Below are positions 1 through 8,599 of a stretch of DNA of 38,643 bases, piece after piece. This DNA comes from an uncultured Clostridia bacterium (GTDB taxonomy: Bacteria; Bacillota; Clostridia; Christensenellales; UBA1242). Position 1 is the first letter of the stretch. Every line of letters starts with the position of its first letter. The stretch is taken from positions 1 to 38,643 of the forward strand of contig CALWJU010000011.1 of the NCBI GenBank assembly GCA_944381105.1, given 5' to 3'. The translations under genes and the position numbers were made by a program. Under the pieces are notes generated by a model that was given only the letters and a program-made list of their open reading frames with translations, was not told the origin of the DNA and searched no databases.

Positions 1-254
1 TATAAAATTTCCCCACTTGCCTTATTATATACCGGAGTAAAATGAAACAAAGTCCCCTCTTTGATTATTTCCTCTGGCATTTTCTCTGGTGTTGAAGTAA
101 AAATTTTATTATAAAGGTCTACTACTAGTTTATAATACTTTTCATCAATAGCATATTCCCTAAAAGTTGTTTTAAGATTTCCAATCAAAGTATCAACAGT
201 TACATTATTCTCATCAAAATCTTTCACAGTTGTATTCATTCCAATTATTTTCAT
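1..254 (-). CDS. Unrecognised protein, N-terminal part (C-terminus outside window)
   Basis: The first 84 codons are visible, starting MKIIGMNTTVKDFDE and running off the left edge. The ATG at 254 is preceded by AGGAGGG (258-264), so this start is well supported. The visible part has no signal peptide or membrane segment and is a mix of acidic, Lys and aromatic residues. I do not recognise a family. It has its own promoter (298-326) with an inverted repeat lying in the spacer and the leader, so it is probably controlled by a dedicated repressor. It is probably a cytosolic protein; nothing visible suggests a function. Confidence 0.7.
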   Translation of the reverse strand, partial: MKIIGMNTTVKDFDENNVTVDTLIGNLKTTFREYAIDEKYYKLVVDLYNKIFTSTPEKMPEEIIKEGTLFHFTPVYNKASGEIL

Positions 255-269
255 AAACCCTCCTAAGAA

Positions 270-319
270 TTATGCGAACCAACAATTGCTTTAATTAATA
301 CTATCAAATGTTCGCATAA
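270..319. repeat. Perfect 10-bp inverted repeat, possible operator
   Basis: TTATGCGAAC (270-279) and GTTCGCATAA (310-319) are exact reverse complements separated by 30 bp. One arm sits between the -35 and -10 boxes, the other in the untranslated leader just upstream of the ribosome site. This suits a repressor binding two half-sites or an RNA hairpin. The CGAAC/GTTCG cores resemble halves of a Gram-positive SOS box, but the spacing is wrong for LexA. Confidence 0.55.
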
Positions 320-326
320 AAGTCAA
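298..326 (-). promoter_or_regulatory. SigA-type promoter of the partial gene at 1-254
   Basis: On the minus strand TTGACT (326-321) is followed by a 17-nt spacer and TAGTAT (303-298). The start codon is about 45 nt downstream. One arm of a 10-bp inverted repeat occupies the spacer. Confidence 0.75.
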
Positions 327-384
327 GAAGTATTTGACAAACAATATCACTTTCCTACTTTTTTATATAACCTTTAAAAGAATT

Positions 385-454
385 CGAGATTTTTACTCTG
401 GTGCAAGCGTAGGAAGCCCTACCCTGAAAATCTTACGATTTTCAGGGTACCCTT
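385..454 (-). repeat. Decayed tRNA-Leu 3'-end copy plus 12-bp palindromic hairpin
   Basis: Bases 385-404 match 721-740, the true tRNA-Leu 3' end and its downstream flank, at 19 of 20 positions, including the CCA. The similarity then decays. Directly adjacent is a perfect 12-bp hairpin with a TTAC loop (arms 421-432 and 437-448). The same hairpin core recurs at 637-662 next to a second tRNA-end copy. Confidence 0.6.
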
Positions 455-613
455 GTAAACCCAGTGAAAATCGCCCTTATTCTCAACTTTTCATTTCTCT
501 TTTTTCTTTCTTATTTCAAATATAATCCGAGGAAAGAAGAGCGAATAGTAAAAAATAAGAAATAAAAGTACAAAAAAATAACCCTCGAATAAAAATCTCG
601 GATTATTTTTGTT

Positions 614-694
614 TGGTGCGGGCGGTGGGAGCCTTACCCTAAAAATCTTACGATTTTCAGGGAACCCTTACGAACCCTTGGGTTCGACTCCCAC
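614..694 (-). repeat. Second tRNA-Leu 3'-end copy with inverted T-arm and hairpins
   Basis: Bases 614-631 are identical over 18 nt to 735-752, the 3' end of tRNA-Leu. They are followed by a hairpin with a TTAC loop (arms 637-647 and 652-662), then a perfect 7-bp hairpin with a TT loop (671-677/680-686). At 680-694 is the exact reverse complement of the tRNA T-arm segment at 746-760. Read on the minus strand, the ends GTGGGAG and CTCCCAC can pair and enclose both inner hairpins. Confidence 0.6.
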
Positions 695-706
695 TTATAC
701 TTAATC

Positions 707-730
707 AAAAAAATCTCTTTCGAGATTTTT
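707..730 (-). terminator. Intrinsic terminator of tRNA-Leu
   Basis: On the minus strand AAAAATCTC, loop GAAA and GAGATTTTT form a 9-bp stem (722-730 with 709-717) running into a T run. It lies directly after the encoded CCA. Confidence 0.75.
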
Positions 731-734
731 GCTC

Positions 735-816
735 TGGTGCGGGCGGTGGGAGTCGAACCCACACGGTTTCCCACTTGCCCCTTAAACAAGCGCGTCTGCC
801 ATTCCGCCACGCCCGC
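735..816 (-). tRNA. tRNA-Leu (anticodon AAG), CCA encoded
   Basis: The 82-nt gene folds as a class II tRNA. The acceptor GCGGGCG pairs with CGCCCGC (810-816 with 739-745), followed by A and an encoded CCA (735-737). The anticodon stem CTTGT/GCAAG encloses the loop TTAAGGG, giving anticodon AAG. A short variable arm (GG-GAAA-CC) and a GTGGG/CCCAC T-stem follow. An A34 leucine tRNA is uncommon in bacteria and would need deamination to inosine to read more than CUU. A consensus promoter and a terminator flank it. Confidence 0.92.
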
Positions 817-837
817 ATCCTTTTATCGTACTTAATT

Positions 838-866
838 ATTATATAAATTCATAAACCATTTGTCAA
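838..866 (-). promoter_or_regulatory. Consensus SigA promoter of tRNA-Leu
   Basis: Perfect TTGACA (866-861), 17-nt spacer, perfect TATAAT (843-838) on the minus strand, about 20 nt upstream of the mature tRNA 5' end. Confidence 0.85.
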
Positions 867-1305
867 GTAATTTTTTAATAATTATTATTTTTCTTAGGTA
901 ATATTTTACTATTTTTAATGTACTCATATCTTTTAACGCCTCAATGATTACTTTTGTCTAAGAATAATCTATATATACTAAACAATTTTGAAATATCTTA
1001 CCTACCTAAACGCAAAGAAAACAAATCAACTATTTAAATATAAAAAACTTTATCATTTGATAAAGTCTTTATGGCTTAACTAACAATTTTGTCAATGTAT
1101 CAAAAGAAATTTAATATCGTACATCTAGTATGTTGTATATTAGACATGGCGGTATAAATTGTATTATGTATCACATCATATGAAAACTTATCAGTGCTCT
1201 GCCTGACGGCAACATCCGATAGTATTATTTATAAATCTTTAAAATATTATAAATTAGCACATAACTACTTTAAGATTTTTATATTTTATCTTTAAATTTA
1301 TTTTA
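867..1305. other. Gene-free AT-rich stretch with one hairpin
   Basis: No credible gene on either strand. A weak terminator-like hairpin lies at 1047-1066: on the minus strand GACTTTATC and GATAAAGTT with an AAAT loop, then a T-rich run. It could end transcription from the ferritin-like gene, but lies about 240 bp beyond its stop. A short TGCC-TGAC-GGCA stem occurs near 1201-1212. I recognise no RNA family. Confidence 0.5.
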
Positions 1306-1587
1306 TTATGATAATCCCTCGAACTCTTTAAGCCCTTTTTCAAATTGTTCTTTGCTCTCAGGGTCAAGTGAAAACAGCAGACCAAAAAGTTGACCTACAT
1401 GCAATTTCTCTTCCCTCATGATATCTAAAATTGTTTGTTTTGCTCTCTGATCATTGGTCTGCACAAGATGATTATTATATTGAATTATTGCATCAAGTTC
1501 TCCTATTATATCTTCCCTAGCATTCTGTATTGTAACAAAGTCGTCAGTTCTATTATTGTTATCAAATATATTGAACATTCTACGCAT
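1306..1587 (-). CDS. Encapsulated-ferritin-like (EncFtn) four-helix iron protein
   Basis: A 93-residue all-helical protein of the ferritin-like superfamily. Glu30, Tyr37, Glu60 and His63 (in GELDAIIQY and REEKLH) have the same spacing as the ferroxidase-centre residues Glu32, Tyr39, Glu62 and His65 described for Rhodospirillum rubrum EncFtn, shifted by two. A DPE motif (75-77) also fits that family. Known EncFtn proteins form ring-shaped decamers that oxidise iron inside encapsulin shells; no encapsulin gene is in this window. ATG at 1587 follows AGGAGGAG (1591-1598). The gene stands alone, with an inverted repeat (1631-1646) upstream. Other short rubrerythrin-like families remain possible. 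Confidence 0.7.
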   Translation of the reverse strand: MRRMFNIFDNNNRTDDFVTIQNAREDIIGELDAIIQYNNHLVQTNDQRAKQTILDIMREEKLHVGQLFGLLFSLDPESKEQFEKGLKEFEGLS

Positions 1588-1630
1588 ACTCTCCTCCTAT
1601 CTTTATATATGCGTTGACTTAACATTACGT

Positions 1631-1646
1631 TATTGTTTTAACAATA
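1631..1646. repeat. Palindromic operator-like site upstream of the ferritin-like gene
   Basis: TATTGTT-TT-AACAATA, a perfect 7-bp inverted repeat with a 2-bp centre, about 45 bp upstream of the start codon. It could be a redox or metal regulator site. The core resembles Rex half-sites but lacks their spacing. The overlapping promoter (TTGGAG-17-CGTAAT) is weak. Confidence 0.35.
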
Positions 1647-1681
1647 CTCCAATATAACATTTATATTCTTTATACATATAC

Positions 1682-1699
1682 CCAAGACTTTCGCCTTGG
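1682..1699 (-). other. Tetraloop hairpin downstream of clpX
   Basis: On the minus strand CCAAGGC and GTCTTGG pair over 7 bp (one G-T) around a GAAA loop, about 70 nt beyond the clpX stop. No T run follows, so a role as 3'-end processing or stability structure is only a guess. Confidence 0.35.
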
Positions 1700-1766
1700 A
1701 CTTTGATAACATATTTTTATTAAATTTTATTTGTGTAAAAATCACCTATATACATAATTTCAAAAA

Positions 1767-3026
1767 TTAACAAACTGCCTTATTATCTGCACTCTTTCTT
1801 ATAATTTCAGGTTGACCATTTTCTAAGTCTATAAACTTATCAGTTACAACTATTTTTTCTATATCTTTGTAACTTGGTGCTTCATACATAAGTTTATTCA
1901 TTTTACCTTCTATTATGGTTCGCAATCCTCTCGCACCTGTCTTTAAATCCATTGCTTTCTTTGCTATTGCCTTAATCGCATCCTCTGAAAATTCAATATT
2001 TATGCCATCAATCTTAAACATCAAGTCATACTGCTTAATTATCGAATTTTTAGGTTCAGTCAATATCTTTACAAGTGCCTTCTCATCAAGTTCATCAAGA
2101 CCAACTACAACAGGAAGTCTCCCTACAAACTCTGGAATAAGACCAAATTTAATAAGGTCATTTGGTTGTATATCTTTAATATAATTTTTCTTATCTTTTT
2201 CTTCTTGTGTTTTTATATCAGCATTAAAACCGAGTGTTGTATCATTTTCTCTTGCTTCAATAATTTTATCCAGCCCTACAAATGCTCCACCACAAATAAA
2301 CAATATATTTGTTGTGTCTATCTGCAACATTTCTTGATGAGGATGCTTTCTGCCTCCCTGTGGTGGAACAGATGCTATTGTGCTTTCAAGTATTTTTAAG
2401 AGTGCTTGTTGTACACCTTCCCCAGCGACATCTCGAGTTATTGAAACATTTTGGGTTTTTCTTGCAATTTTGTCTATTTCGTCAATATAAATAATACCTC
2501 TTTGAGCCTTTTCGATGTCATAATCGGCGTTTTGTATCAATTTTAAAAGAATATTCTCAACGTCATCTCCAACATAGCCTGCCTCAGTCAATGTTGTAGC
2601 ATCAGCAGCAGCAAAAGGAACTTTCAAGACTTTTGCGAGAGTTTTGGCAAGCAAGGTCTTGCCTGAGCCTGTTGGCCCTACCATTAGGATATTGCTCTTT
2701 TCAAGTTCTACGTCGCCGTCATCTTTATCTGACTTTGTTAAATTATAATTTAACCTTTTATAATGATTATAAACTGCGACTGCTAGCACTTTCTTTACCT
2801 CATCTTGTCCAACAATATACTCATCAAGTTTTTCTTTGATTTCGCTAGGAGTTGGAAGTTCTATCTTCTCGAAAGTCTGCTTTTGCACAACGTCAGTAAC
2901 AATATCCTTACATATTTCAATACATTCATCACAAATAAAGGCATCTCCATTCGGACTTGCGACCAATTTTTTAGCATCCTTTTGGCTTTTTCCACAAAAA
3001 CTACATTTACATTCTAAATCAGACAT
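1767..3026 (-). CDS. clpX: ATP-dependent Clp protease ATP-binding subunit ClpX
   Basis: A 419-residue AAA+ unfoldase that recognises, unfolds and threads proteins into the ClpP chamber in the cytoplasm. The N-terminal zinc-binding domain has Cys8, Cys11, Cys32 and Cys35. Walker A is GPTGSGKT (117-124), Walker B is IIYIDEID (178-185), and the pore loop GYVGDD lies around 150-155. An LGF tripeptide stands where the ClpP-docking IGF loop is expected. Length is normal for the family. The ATG shares one base with the clpP stop codon (TAATG), so the genes are translationally coupled in the operon tig-clpP-clpX. Confidence 0.98.
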   Translation of the reverse strand: MSDLECKCSFCGKSQKDAKKLVASPNGDAFICDECIEICKDIVTDVVQKQTFEKIELPTPSEIKEKLDEYIVGQDEVKKVLAVAVYNHYKRLNYNLTKSDKDDGDVELEKSNILMVGPTGSGKTLLAKTLAKVLKVPFAAADATTLTEAGYVGDDVENILLKLIQNADYDIEKAQRGIIYIDEIDKIARKTQNVSITRDVAGEGVQQALLKILESTIASVPPQGGRKHPHQEMLQIDTTNILFICGGAFVGLDKIIEARENDTTLGFNADIKTQEEKDKKNYIKDIQPNDLIKFGLIPEFVGRLPVVVGLDELDEKALVKILTEPKNSIIKQYDLMFKIDGINIEFSEDAIKAIAKKAMDLKTGARGLRTIIEGKMNKLMYEAPSYKDIEKIVVTDKFIDLENGQPEIIRKSADNKAVC

Positions 3027-3625
3027 TAAGCCTCCTTATTTTCTTTTTTCCTAGACACGAAAATCTCATCTATAATTCCGTAGTCTTTTGCCTCCTGTGC
3101 TGTCATATAGTTATCTCTATCTGTATCTTTTTCAACAATTTCTAATGGTTTACCAGTGTTCTCACTAAGCATTATATTCATTCGTTCCTTAATATACTGA
3201 ATATGATTTGCTTGAATTTGTATATCACTGACCTGTCCCTGAGCCCCACCAAGTGGTTGATGTATCATAATTTCACTATTAGGAAGAGCAAATCTTTTAC
3301 CTTTGGTTCCACCCGCTAGTAAGAATGCCCCCATAGATGCTGCCCTACCAACACAAATTGTTGAAACATCACATTTGATATATTTCATTGTGTCATAAAT
3401 TGCAAGTCCTGCTGAAACACTTCCACCTGGACTATTAATATATATGAATATATCTTTGTTTGGGTTTTTACCTTCAAGATAAATAAGTTGAGCCACAACA
3501 ATATTTGCCACGTTATCGTCGATTTCTCCATTCAAGAAAATAATTCTATCTTCTAGTAATCTTGAATATATATCATACGACCTTTCGCTATTGCCTGTTT
3601 GATCAACAACCATTGGAATTAACAT
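3026..3625 (-). CDS. clpP: ATP-dependent Clp protease proteolytic subunit ClpP
   Basis: A 199-residue serine peptidase that forms the double-heptamer chamber of ClpXP (and ClpCP if ClpC is present elsewhere). The catalytic triad falls at Ser97 (GRAASMGA), His122 (MIHQP) and Asp171 (DRDN), matching standard mature ClpP numbering. The start [10 protein letters not shown] is typical of Firmicute ClpP, with almost no propeptide. It sits between tig and clpX, the usual order, 38 bp after tig. Confidence 0.98.
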   Translation of the reverse strand: MLIPMVVDQTGNSERSYDIYSRLLEDRIIFLNGEIDDNVANIVVAQLIYLEGKNPNKDIFIYINSPGGSVSAGLAIYDTMKYIKCDVSTICVGRAASMGAFLLAGGTKGKRFALPNSEIMIHQPLGGAQGQVSDIQIQANHIQYIKERMNIMLSENTGKPLEIVEKDTDRDNYMTAQEAKDYGIIDEIFVSRKKENKEA

Positions 3626-3663
3626 ACCCCTTTCCCCCTTTATTATATACCTTATATTTAAAA

Positions 3664-4938
3664 TTATTTACATTGTTCTTTGATTAAATCTAAAACTTTT
3701 GTCATAATAACGTTATTTTCAAAATAAGCATAGTCATTTGGCGACATTGCTTTCTTGAAATCATCAAGTGTCATATTGTATCTAGTTGCATATTCTTCTA
3801 TGCTTTTGTCAAGTTCCTCACTTGATGCAGTAATATTATTCTCTGAAATAATCTTTTGAAGCACAAGCCTTGTTTTAATATTCTTTTCAGCGTCGCTTTC
3901 TCTATCTTTCTTAAATTCGTCAAGCGTCTTGCCAACATAGTCAAGATAATTTTGAAGTGTCATACCTTGATGAGATAGTCTATGCTCAAAATCTTCAACC
4001 ATATGATGAACCTCATGCTCCACCATAGAATGAGGTACTTCAATATTACTTAACTGGGCAATTTCGTCAAGTAGAGCGACCTCATAGTCTCGCTCAACTT
4101 TGTCTTCTTCCATCTTTACGAGATTTTCTTTAATGGACTTTTTATATTCCTCCAAAGTCTCAAATTCAGTAGTGTCGGATATATACTTGTCGTCTATTGT
4201 AGGAAGTTCTTTTTCTTCAACCTTTTTCAAAGTAACTTTAAAAACTGCTGGCTTTCCTTTCAATTCCTCAGCATGATAATTTTTAGGGAAAGTAACCTTG
4301 ATGTCTTTCTCTTCTCCCTTTTTCATGCCAACTATTTGGTCTTCAAATGTGTCAATAAATGTGTGAGAACCAAGTTCAATTTTATAATCCTTTGCCTCAC
4401 CGCCTTCGAATTTAACATCATCAACATATCCAACAAAATCTATTGTCGCAAAGTCGCCAAGTTCTGCATTTTTATCTTTCTCTTCATATCTAGCATGTGC
4501 TTGTCTCTCATTTTCAAGTTCAGCATCTACTTGTTCGTCAGTAACTTTAACGTCTGCCTTTTTGGCTTTCAAACCTTTAAATGAAGGCAATGTAAACTCT
4601 GGAAGAAGGTCAAATTCCAATACAACTTCAAGACCTTTATCAGCAGTAAACTTGTTATCTACAATGTGAGGCTGTTCTACTGGAATAACATTGGTGTTTT
4701 CATTTAAAAACTTGTTGTACTCGCTTGATACAACATGGTCAAAAGCGTCATCAAAGAAAACAGTATCGCCATAGTTTTGCTCTATCACTTTCCTTGGTGC
4801 TTTCCCCTTTCTAAAACCTTGGATATTAAACTTACCCTTGTTCTCTTCGTAAGACTTTTCAACAGCCTTTTCCCAATCTTCTTTTGAGATTGTTAATGTA
4901 ACAATCCCTTTTTTATCTTTTTTCTCATATTTGTACAT
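3664..4938 (-). CDS. tig: Trigger factor, ribosome-associated chaperone/prolyl isomerase
   Basis: A 424-residue protein that binds the ribosomal exit tunnel and folds nascent chains. The N-terminal domain carries the ribosome-binding signature GFRKGKAP (41-48). A central FKBP-type domain spans roughly 150-245, and the long helical C-terminal domain forms the chaperone arms. Length is typical. It is the first gene of tig-clpP-clpX, starting at an ATG with an AAAGGAGA ribosome site. The promoter at 4976-5004 drives all three genes. Confidence 0.97.
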   Translation of the reverse strand: MYKYEKKDKKGIVTLTISKEDWEKAVEKSYEENKGKFNIQGFRKGKAPRKVIEQNYGDTVFFDDAFDHVVSSEYNKFLNENTNVIPVEQPHIVDNKFTADKGLEVVLEFDLLPEFTLPSFKGLKAKKADVKVTDEQVDAELENERQAHARYEEKDKNAELGDFATIDFVGYVDDVKFEGGEAKDYKIELGSHTFIDTFEDQIVGMKKGEEKDIKVTFPKNYHAEELKGKPAVFKVTLKKVEEKELPTIDDKYISDTTEFETLEEYKKSIKENLVKMEEDKVERDYEVALLDEIAQLSNIEVPHSMVEHEVHHMVEDFEHRLSHQGMTLQNYLDYVGKTLDEFKKDRESDAEKNIKTRLVLQKIISENNITASSEELDKSIEEYATRYNMTLDDFKKAMSPNDYAYFENNVIMTKVLDLIKEQCK

Positions 4939-4975
4939 AATAAATAATCTCCTTTGTTAAATACTTTGCCTATAA

Positions 4976-5004
4976 ATAATACCACATTATATTAAAATAA
5001 TCAA
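4976..5004 (-). promoter_or_regulatory. SigA-type promoter of tig-clpP-clpX
   Basis: TTGATT (5004-4999), 17-nt spacer, TATTAT (4981-4976) on the minus strand, about 40 nt upstream of the tig start and just after the preceding terminator. Confidence 0.75.
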
Positions 5005-5006
5005 CT

Positions 5007-5058
5007 AAAAATAGCCTAATTTCTATAAATAGATTGAAGAAATATAGCGAAATTAGAC
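5007..5058 (-). terminator. Intrinsic terminator of the ywlE-rpiB-gap group
   Basis: On the minus strand GTCTAATTTC (5058-5049) pairs with GAAATTAGGC (5023-5014) over 10 bp with one G-T pair, followed by TATTTTT. The stem begins at the stop codon of the last gene. Confidence 0.7.
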
Positions 5059-5424
5059 CATAGTCATCCCAGCAATGCAACTTGCAATGACTGAAAAGGC
5101 AAATAAAATTTTAGCAATATCAAAGACTTTATCTCTTATCAATGACCTTTTGTACTTTTTTTTATAAAAGTTTATATTTTCATTAAGTTCTTGTGATGTA
5201 ATTGATGTTGAGTTTATTATCTCTGCACAATACTTTTTAAAATCTTCTTCAAATGTAGAATAATAATCAACAATATATTGATTTATAAAAATTATTATCC
5301 AATATAAACAAAGAATTATCAAAAAACTTAATGCAAAATAAACAAGCCCACCCCAAAACGATTGTAGTGAAGCAAAAAGAATTATTAATATAAGTAGTGT
5401 TATTGTAACATAAAAATTTTTCAT
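5053..5424 (-). CDS. Small membrane protein of unknown function
   Basis: A 123-residue protein I do not recognise. Two hydrophobic segments near the N-terminus (about 5-25 and 30-50) are followed by a charged cytosol-like stretch with Tyr and Lys (about 55-100) and a last hydrophobic segment (about 104-122). It starts one base after the stop codon of the upstream membrane gene and has no clear ribosome site, so translation is probably coupled. It is the last gene before a terminator, downstream of gap. The two adjacent small membrane proteins may work as a pair, but nothing shows the task. Confidence 0.7.
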   Translation of the reverse strand: MKNFYVTITLLILIILFASLQSFWGGLVYFALSFLIILCLYWIIIFINQYIVDYYSTFEEDFKKYCAEIINSTSITSQELNENINFYKKKYKRSLIRDKVFDIAKILFAFSVIASCIAGMTMV

Positions 5425-5425
5425 C

Positions 5426-5740
5426 TTAAATCGTTAATATAAATAAAACCACAATAGTAACTACAAATACCACATAGCAAACTATCCATGGAATAGATTT
5501 CCCTTTTGACTTAACCCATGAAAATGCAAGAATTATACAAATTATATAGGCTATTACTTGTCCAACAGCACTAAACGCATTGGATAGATTGCTATCTCTT
5601 TCGAAAATTAATGTCAATAAAAGAGATATTGCAATGCACCCTATACCAATATACGCAACCAGCGACAAAACGCTATTAAAGTTAAAGTGTGTCTTGTTTG
5701 GTTTCTTTTCATTTTTAGTTATTTTATTATTATCTTCCAT
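5426..5740 (-). CDS. Small membrane protein of unknown function
   Basis: A protein of about 104 residues I do not recognise. A polar Asn/Lys-rich N-terminus (about 25 residues) precedes three hydrophobic segments (about 27-45, 58-74 and 82-104). The ATG at 5740 is chosen because GGTGAAT lies directly before it; an in-frame GTG at 5746 would add two residues. The ribosome site overlaps the gap stop codon, so it is co-transcribed with and probably coupled to gap. It is followed with a one-base gap by another small membrane protein. Confidence 0.7.
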   Translation of the reverse strand: MEDNNKITKNEKKPNKTHFNFNSVLSLVAYIGIGCIAISLLLTLIFERDSNLSNAFSAVGQVIAYIICIILAFSWVKSKGKSIPWIVCYVVFVVTIVVLFILTI

Positions 5741-5747
5741 ATTCACC

Positions 5748-6767
<1,020 letters not shown>

Positions 6768-7592
6768 TTATCCATTATTTACATTTTCTACTTTAATATT
6801 CTTTATTTCGTCCATTTCATTATCTATCTCAACAGCATATTCATATTCTTTTTTACCTACAACATTATTAAACATTGTAACAATACTTATTATTACAATA
6901 ATAGACAGGCATATTACGTCTAGACAAAAAAGTAACAACCCTACCGTTATATTTACAGTTGCAAATATGCACACAACAGTAGTTACCACACTTGCAACGA
7001 TTAACGATGCAAGCCCTATAAGAAAATTATTCAAATTTGATTTTTTATCTTTATCCGCTTTAACAAATTCTCCCACAACATCTACCGTACCTTGATCTAC
7101 ACCTTTCCATCTATCAACACGGCTATTGTAACTTAAACTGGAAGAATTTAATATAACGGAAGAAATCTCATCACTAAAATAAATAACCGATGTATCTCCA
7201 TCATATAGTTTTACACCTAAGAAAATTTTCAATATTTTTTGCCAAATATTGAAAAAAAAGGATTTTATCGGACTAAGTTTACGTGAACATGTGCAAATAT
7301 CTTTATGCGAGGTTATGAAAGAGTTCAACTCGCTAATTTGTATAGGTTTTCTCATTATTAACAGAGACCCACTTATTATATATTTTTGAAGTGAGTTGAT
7401 AATTTCCTCTCTGTGAGAGTCGTCCTTGTACTCAATATAATCAATATTATCACCACTAATCATTTCGATATTGCTTTTTTGTGAACTTATCACTCCCACA
7501 AAAACATTTACATCTTGGGCATTTACCAAACTTTGCAATATCTTCTGATATCTTTTACTATTATCTACAATAGGCACTATAACATTTAGCAT
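6768..7592 (-). CDS. Degenerate family-2 glycosyltransferase-like membrane protein
   Basis: A protein of about 274 residues. The N-terminus (LNVIVPIVDNS) looks like the first strand of a GT-A fold. A central stretch (WQKILKIFLGVKLYDGDTS) resembles the equivalent region of dolichyl-phosphate mannosyltransferase-like enzymes. I see no DxD metal motif, so catalysis is doubtful. Two long hydrophobic segments (about 190-240) and a charged tail follow. The ATG at 7592 is preceded by GAGGTGAAT; a GTG lies two codons upstream. The ribosome site overlaps the rpiB stop codon, implying coupling. The family call is an inference from fold pattern only. Confidence 0.5.
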   Translation of the reverse strand: MLNVIVPIVDNSKRYQKILQSLVNAQDVNVFVGVISSQKSNIEMISGDNIDYIEYKDDSHREEIINSLQKYIISGSLLIMRKPIQISELNSFITSHKDICTCSRKLSPIKSFFFNIWQKILKIFLGVKLYDGDTSVIYFSDEISSVILNSSSLSYNSRVDRWKGVDQGTVDVVGEFVKADKDKKSNLNNFLIGLASLIVASVVTTVVCIFATVNITVGLLLFCLDVICLSIIVIISIVTMFNNVVGKKEYEYAVEIDNEMDEIKNIKVENVNNG

Positions 7593-7599
7593 ATTCACC

Positions 7600-8022
7600 T
7601 CAATATTTTTTTACTCGTCTTGCATGCCTACCACCTTCGAAGTCGGTTGTTAAAAATACCTTAACTATCTTTATTGCTTTCTTTGCAGATGTATATCTTC
7701 CAGACAAACAAAGTACATTTGCATCATTATGACGTCTTGCAAGAGAAGCAAAATTTTCATTCATACAAAGAGCCGCTCTTATTTTAGGATTCCTATTTGC
7801 AACTATACTCATGCCTATACCTGTTCCACAGATATAAATGCCGACATTTTTCGGATCTTCACATACTTTTGCATTTGCTGCCTTAGCAAAATCAGGGTAA
7901 TCATCTGGCTGTTCTCTTGAATAACACCCAACATCAATTACAATAATATTTTCTTTATTAAAAAACTTCTTAATCTCCTCTTTGAGCAAAAATCCTGCAT
8001 GGTCGCTTGCTAATATAATCAT
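7600..8022 (-). CDS. rpiB: Ribose-5-phosphate isomerase B
   Basis: A 140-residue RpiB/LacA-family sugar-phosphate isomerase interconverting ribose 5-phosphate and ribulose 5-phosphate in the pentose phosphate pathway. The N-terminal motif ASDHAG, the catalytic Cys in YICGTGIGMSI (about residue 65), RRHNDAN and the C-terminal GGRHARRV are all present. Length is typical. It lies three bases after ywlE, with the ribosome site GGAGATAG reaching into the ywlE stop. The ywlE-rpiB pair is also adjacent in Bacillus subtilis (ywlE-ywlF). Confidence 0.95.
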   Translation of the reverse strand: MIILASDHAGFLLKEEIKKFFNKENIIVIDVGCYSREQPDDYPDFAKAANAKVCEDPKNVGIYICGTGIGMSIVANRNPKIRAALCMNENFASLARRHNDANVLCLSGRYTSAKKAIKIVKVFLTTDFEGGRHARRVKKY

Positions 8023-8025
8023 AAT

Positions 8026-8448
8026 CTATCTCCATATTTGTAATTTTTCTATCAAAATGTTTATTCCTTGTAGCAATAGTTTTGCTGTTGTTCTGTAATA
8101 ATCTATATCTTGGCCGTAAGGGTCATCAATATCATTGCCGAGCAAGTCTTTAAAAGAAAGTACTTTTTTTGAGGGAATAAAGTTCTTTTGCTGATTTGTC
8201 ATGGCAATATATAAAGTATTTTTATCTATTTTACCAAGTTTAACCGACTTTCTATTTGAAGAGAGAACTTTAAGTTCTTTAAGCACCATTTTTGCATTTT
8301 TATTTATGTTTTCACCTTTGGCACTTATTCCCCTCGAAATAACTTTAATACCATCAATCTTTCTATCTTTTAATATTTTTTTCATTAGCCTTTCTGCCAT
8401 TATAGAACGACAAGTATTACCAGTACATACAAAACAAATCTTTATCAT
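8026..8448 (-). CDS. ywlE: Low-molecular-weight phosphatase, YwlE-type (protein-arginine phosphatase)
   Basis: About 140 residues. The P-loop VCTGNTCRS gives the CX5R motif of the low-molecular-weight phosphatase family, and DDPYGQ carries the general-acid Asp. The Thr after the nucleophilic Cys is the residue linked in B. subtilis YwlE to phosphoarginine specificity, so it may reverse arginine phosphorylation that marks proteins for ClpCP; a tyrosine phosphatase remains possible. ATG at 8448 is chosen because homologues start right before the P-loop. A TTG four codons upstream also exists and neither start has a good ribosome site. It is followed by rpiB. Confidence 0.85.
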   Translation of the reverse strand: MIKICFVCTGNTCRSIMAERLMKKILKDRKIDGIKVISRGISAKGENINKNAKMVLKELKVLSSNRKSVKLGKIDKNTLYIAMTNQQKNFIPSKKVLSFKDLLGNDIDDPYGQDIDYYRTTAKLLLQGINILIEKLQIWR

Positions 8449-8527
8449 GTCCCTGTCCAATCTTTATCAAATTATCTATAAACCAAAAGGTAAACATTTC
8501 ATTTTGCTTATATCTTAATTTGAAATT

Positions 8528-8554
8528 TATCAAAGTTTAATCTGACCTTTGATA
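8528..8554. repeat. 8-bp inverted repeat between rsfS and ywlE
   Basis: TATCAAAG and CTTTGATA are perfect complements around an 11-nt loop. It could be a weak terminator for rsfS or an operator for the ywlE group. There is no T run on the minus strand. Confidence 0.35.
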
Positions 8555-8599
8555 TAATTATTCTACCATATCAAAACAAAAAAACAAAACAAATTTGCT

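Noticed and set aside
270..319. LexA (SOS) box
   Set aside because: CGAAC and GTTCG halves occur, but 30-40 bp apart and not with the 4-bp spacing LexA needs.
334..525. 63-codon open frame on the plus strand
   Set aside because: It runs through the tRNA-derived hairpin repeats and has no ribosome site.
385..760. CRISPR-like repeat array
   Set aside because: The repeats are unequal, decayed and derived from the tRNA-Leu 3' end; there are no regular spacers and no cas genes.
1631..1646. Rex or Fur/PerR operator
   Set aside because: The palindrome lacks the 4-bp centre of clostridial Rex sites and does not match Fur or Per boxes, so the regulator is left open.
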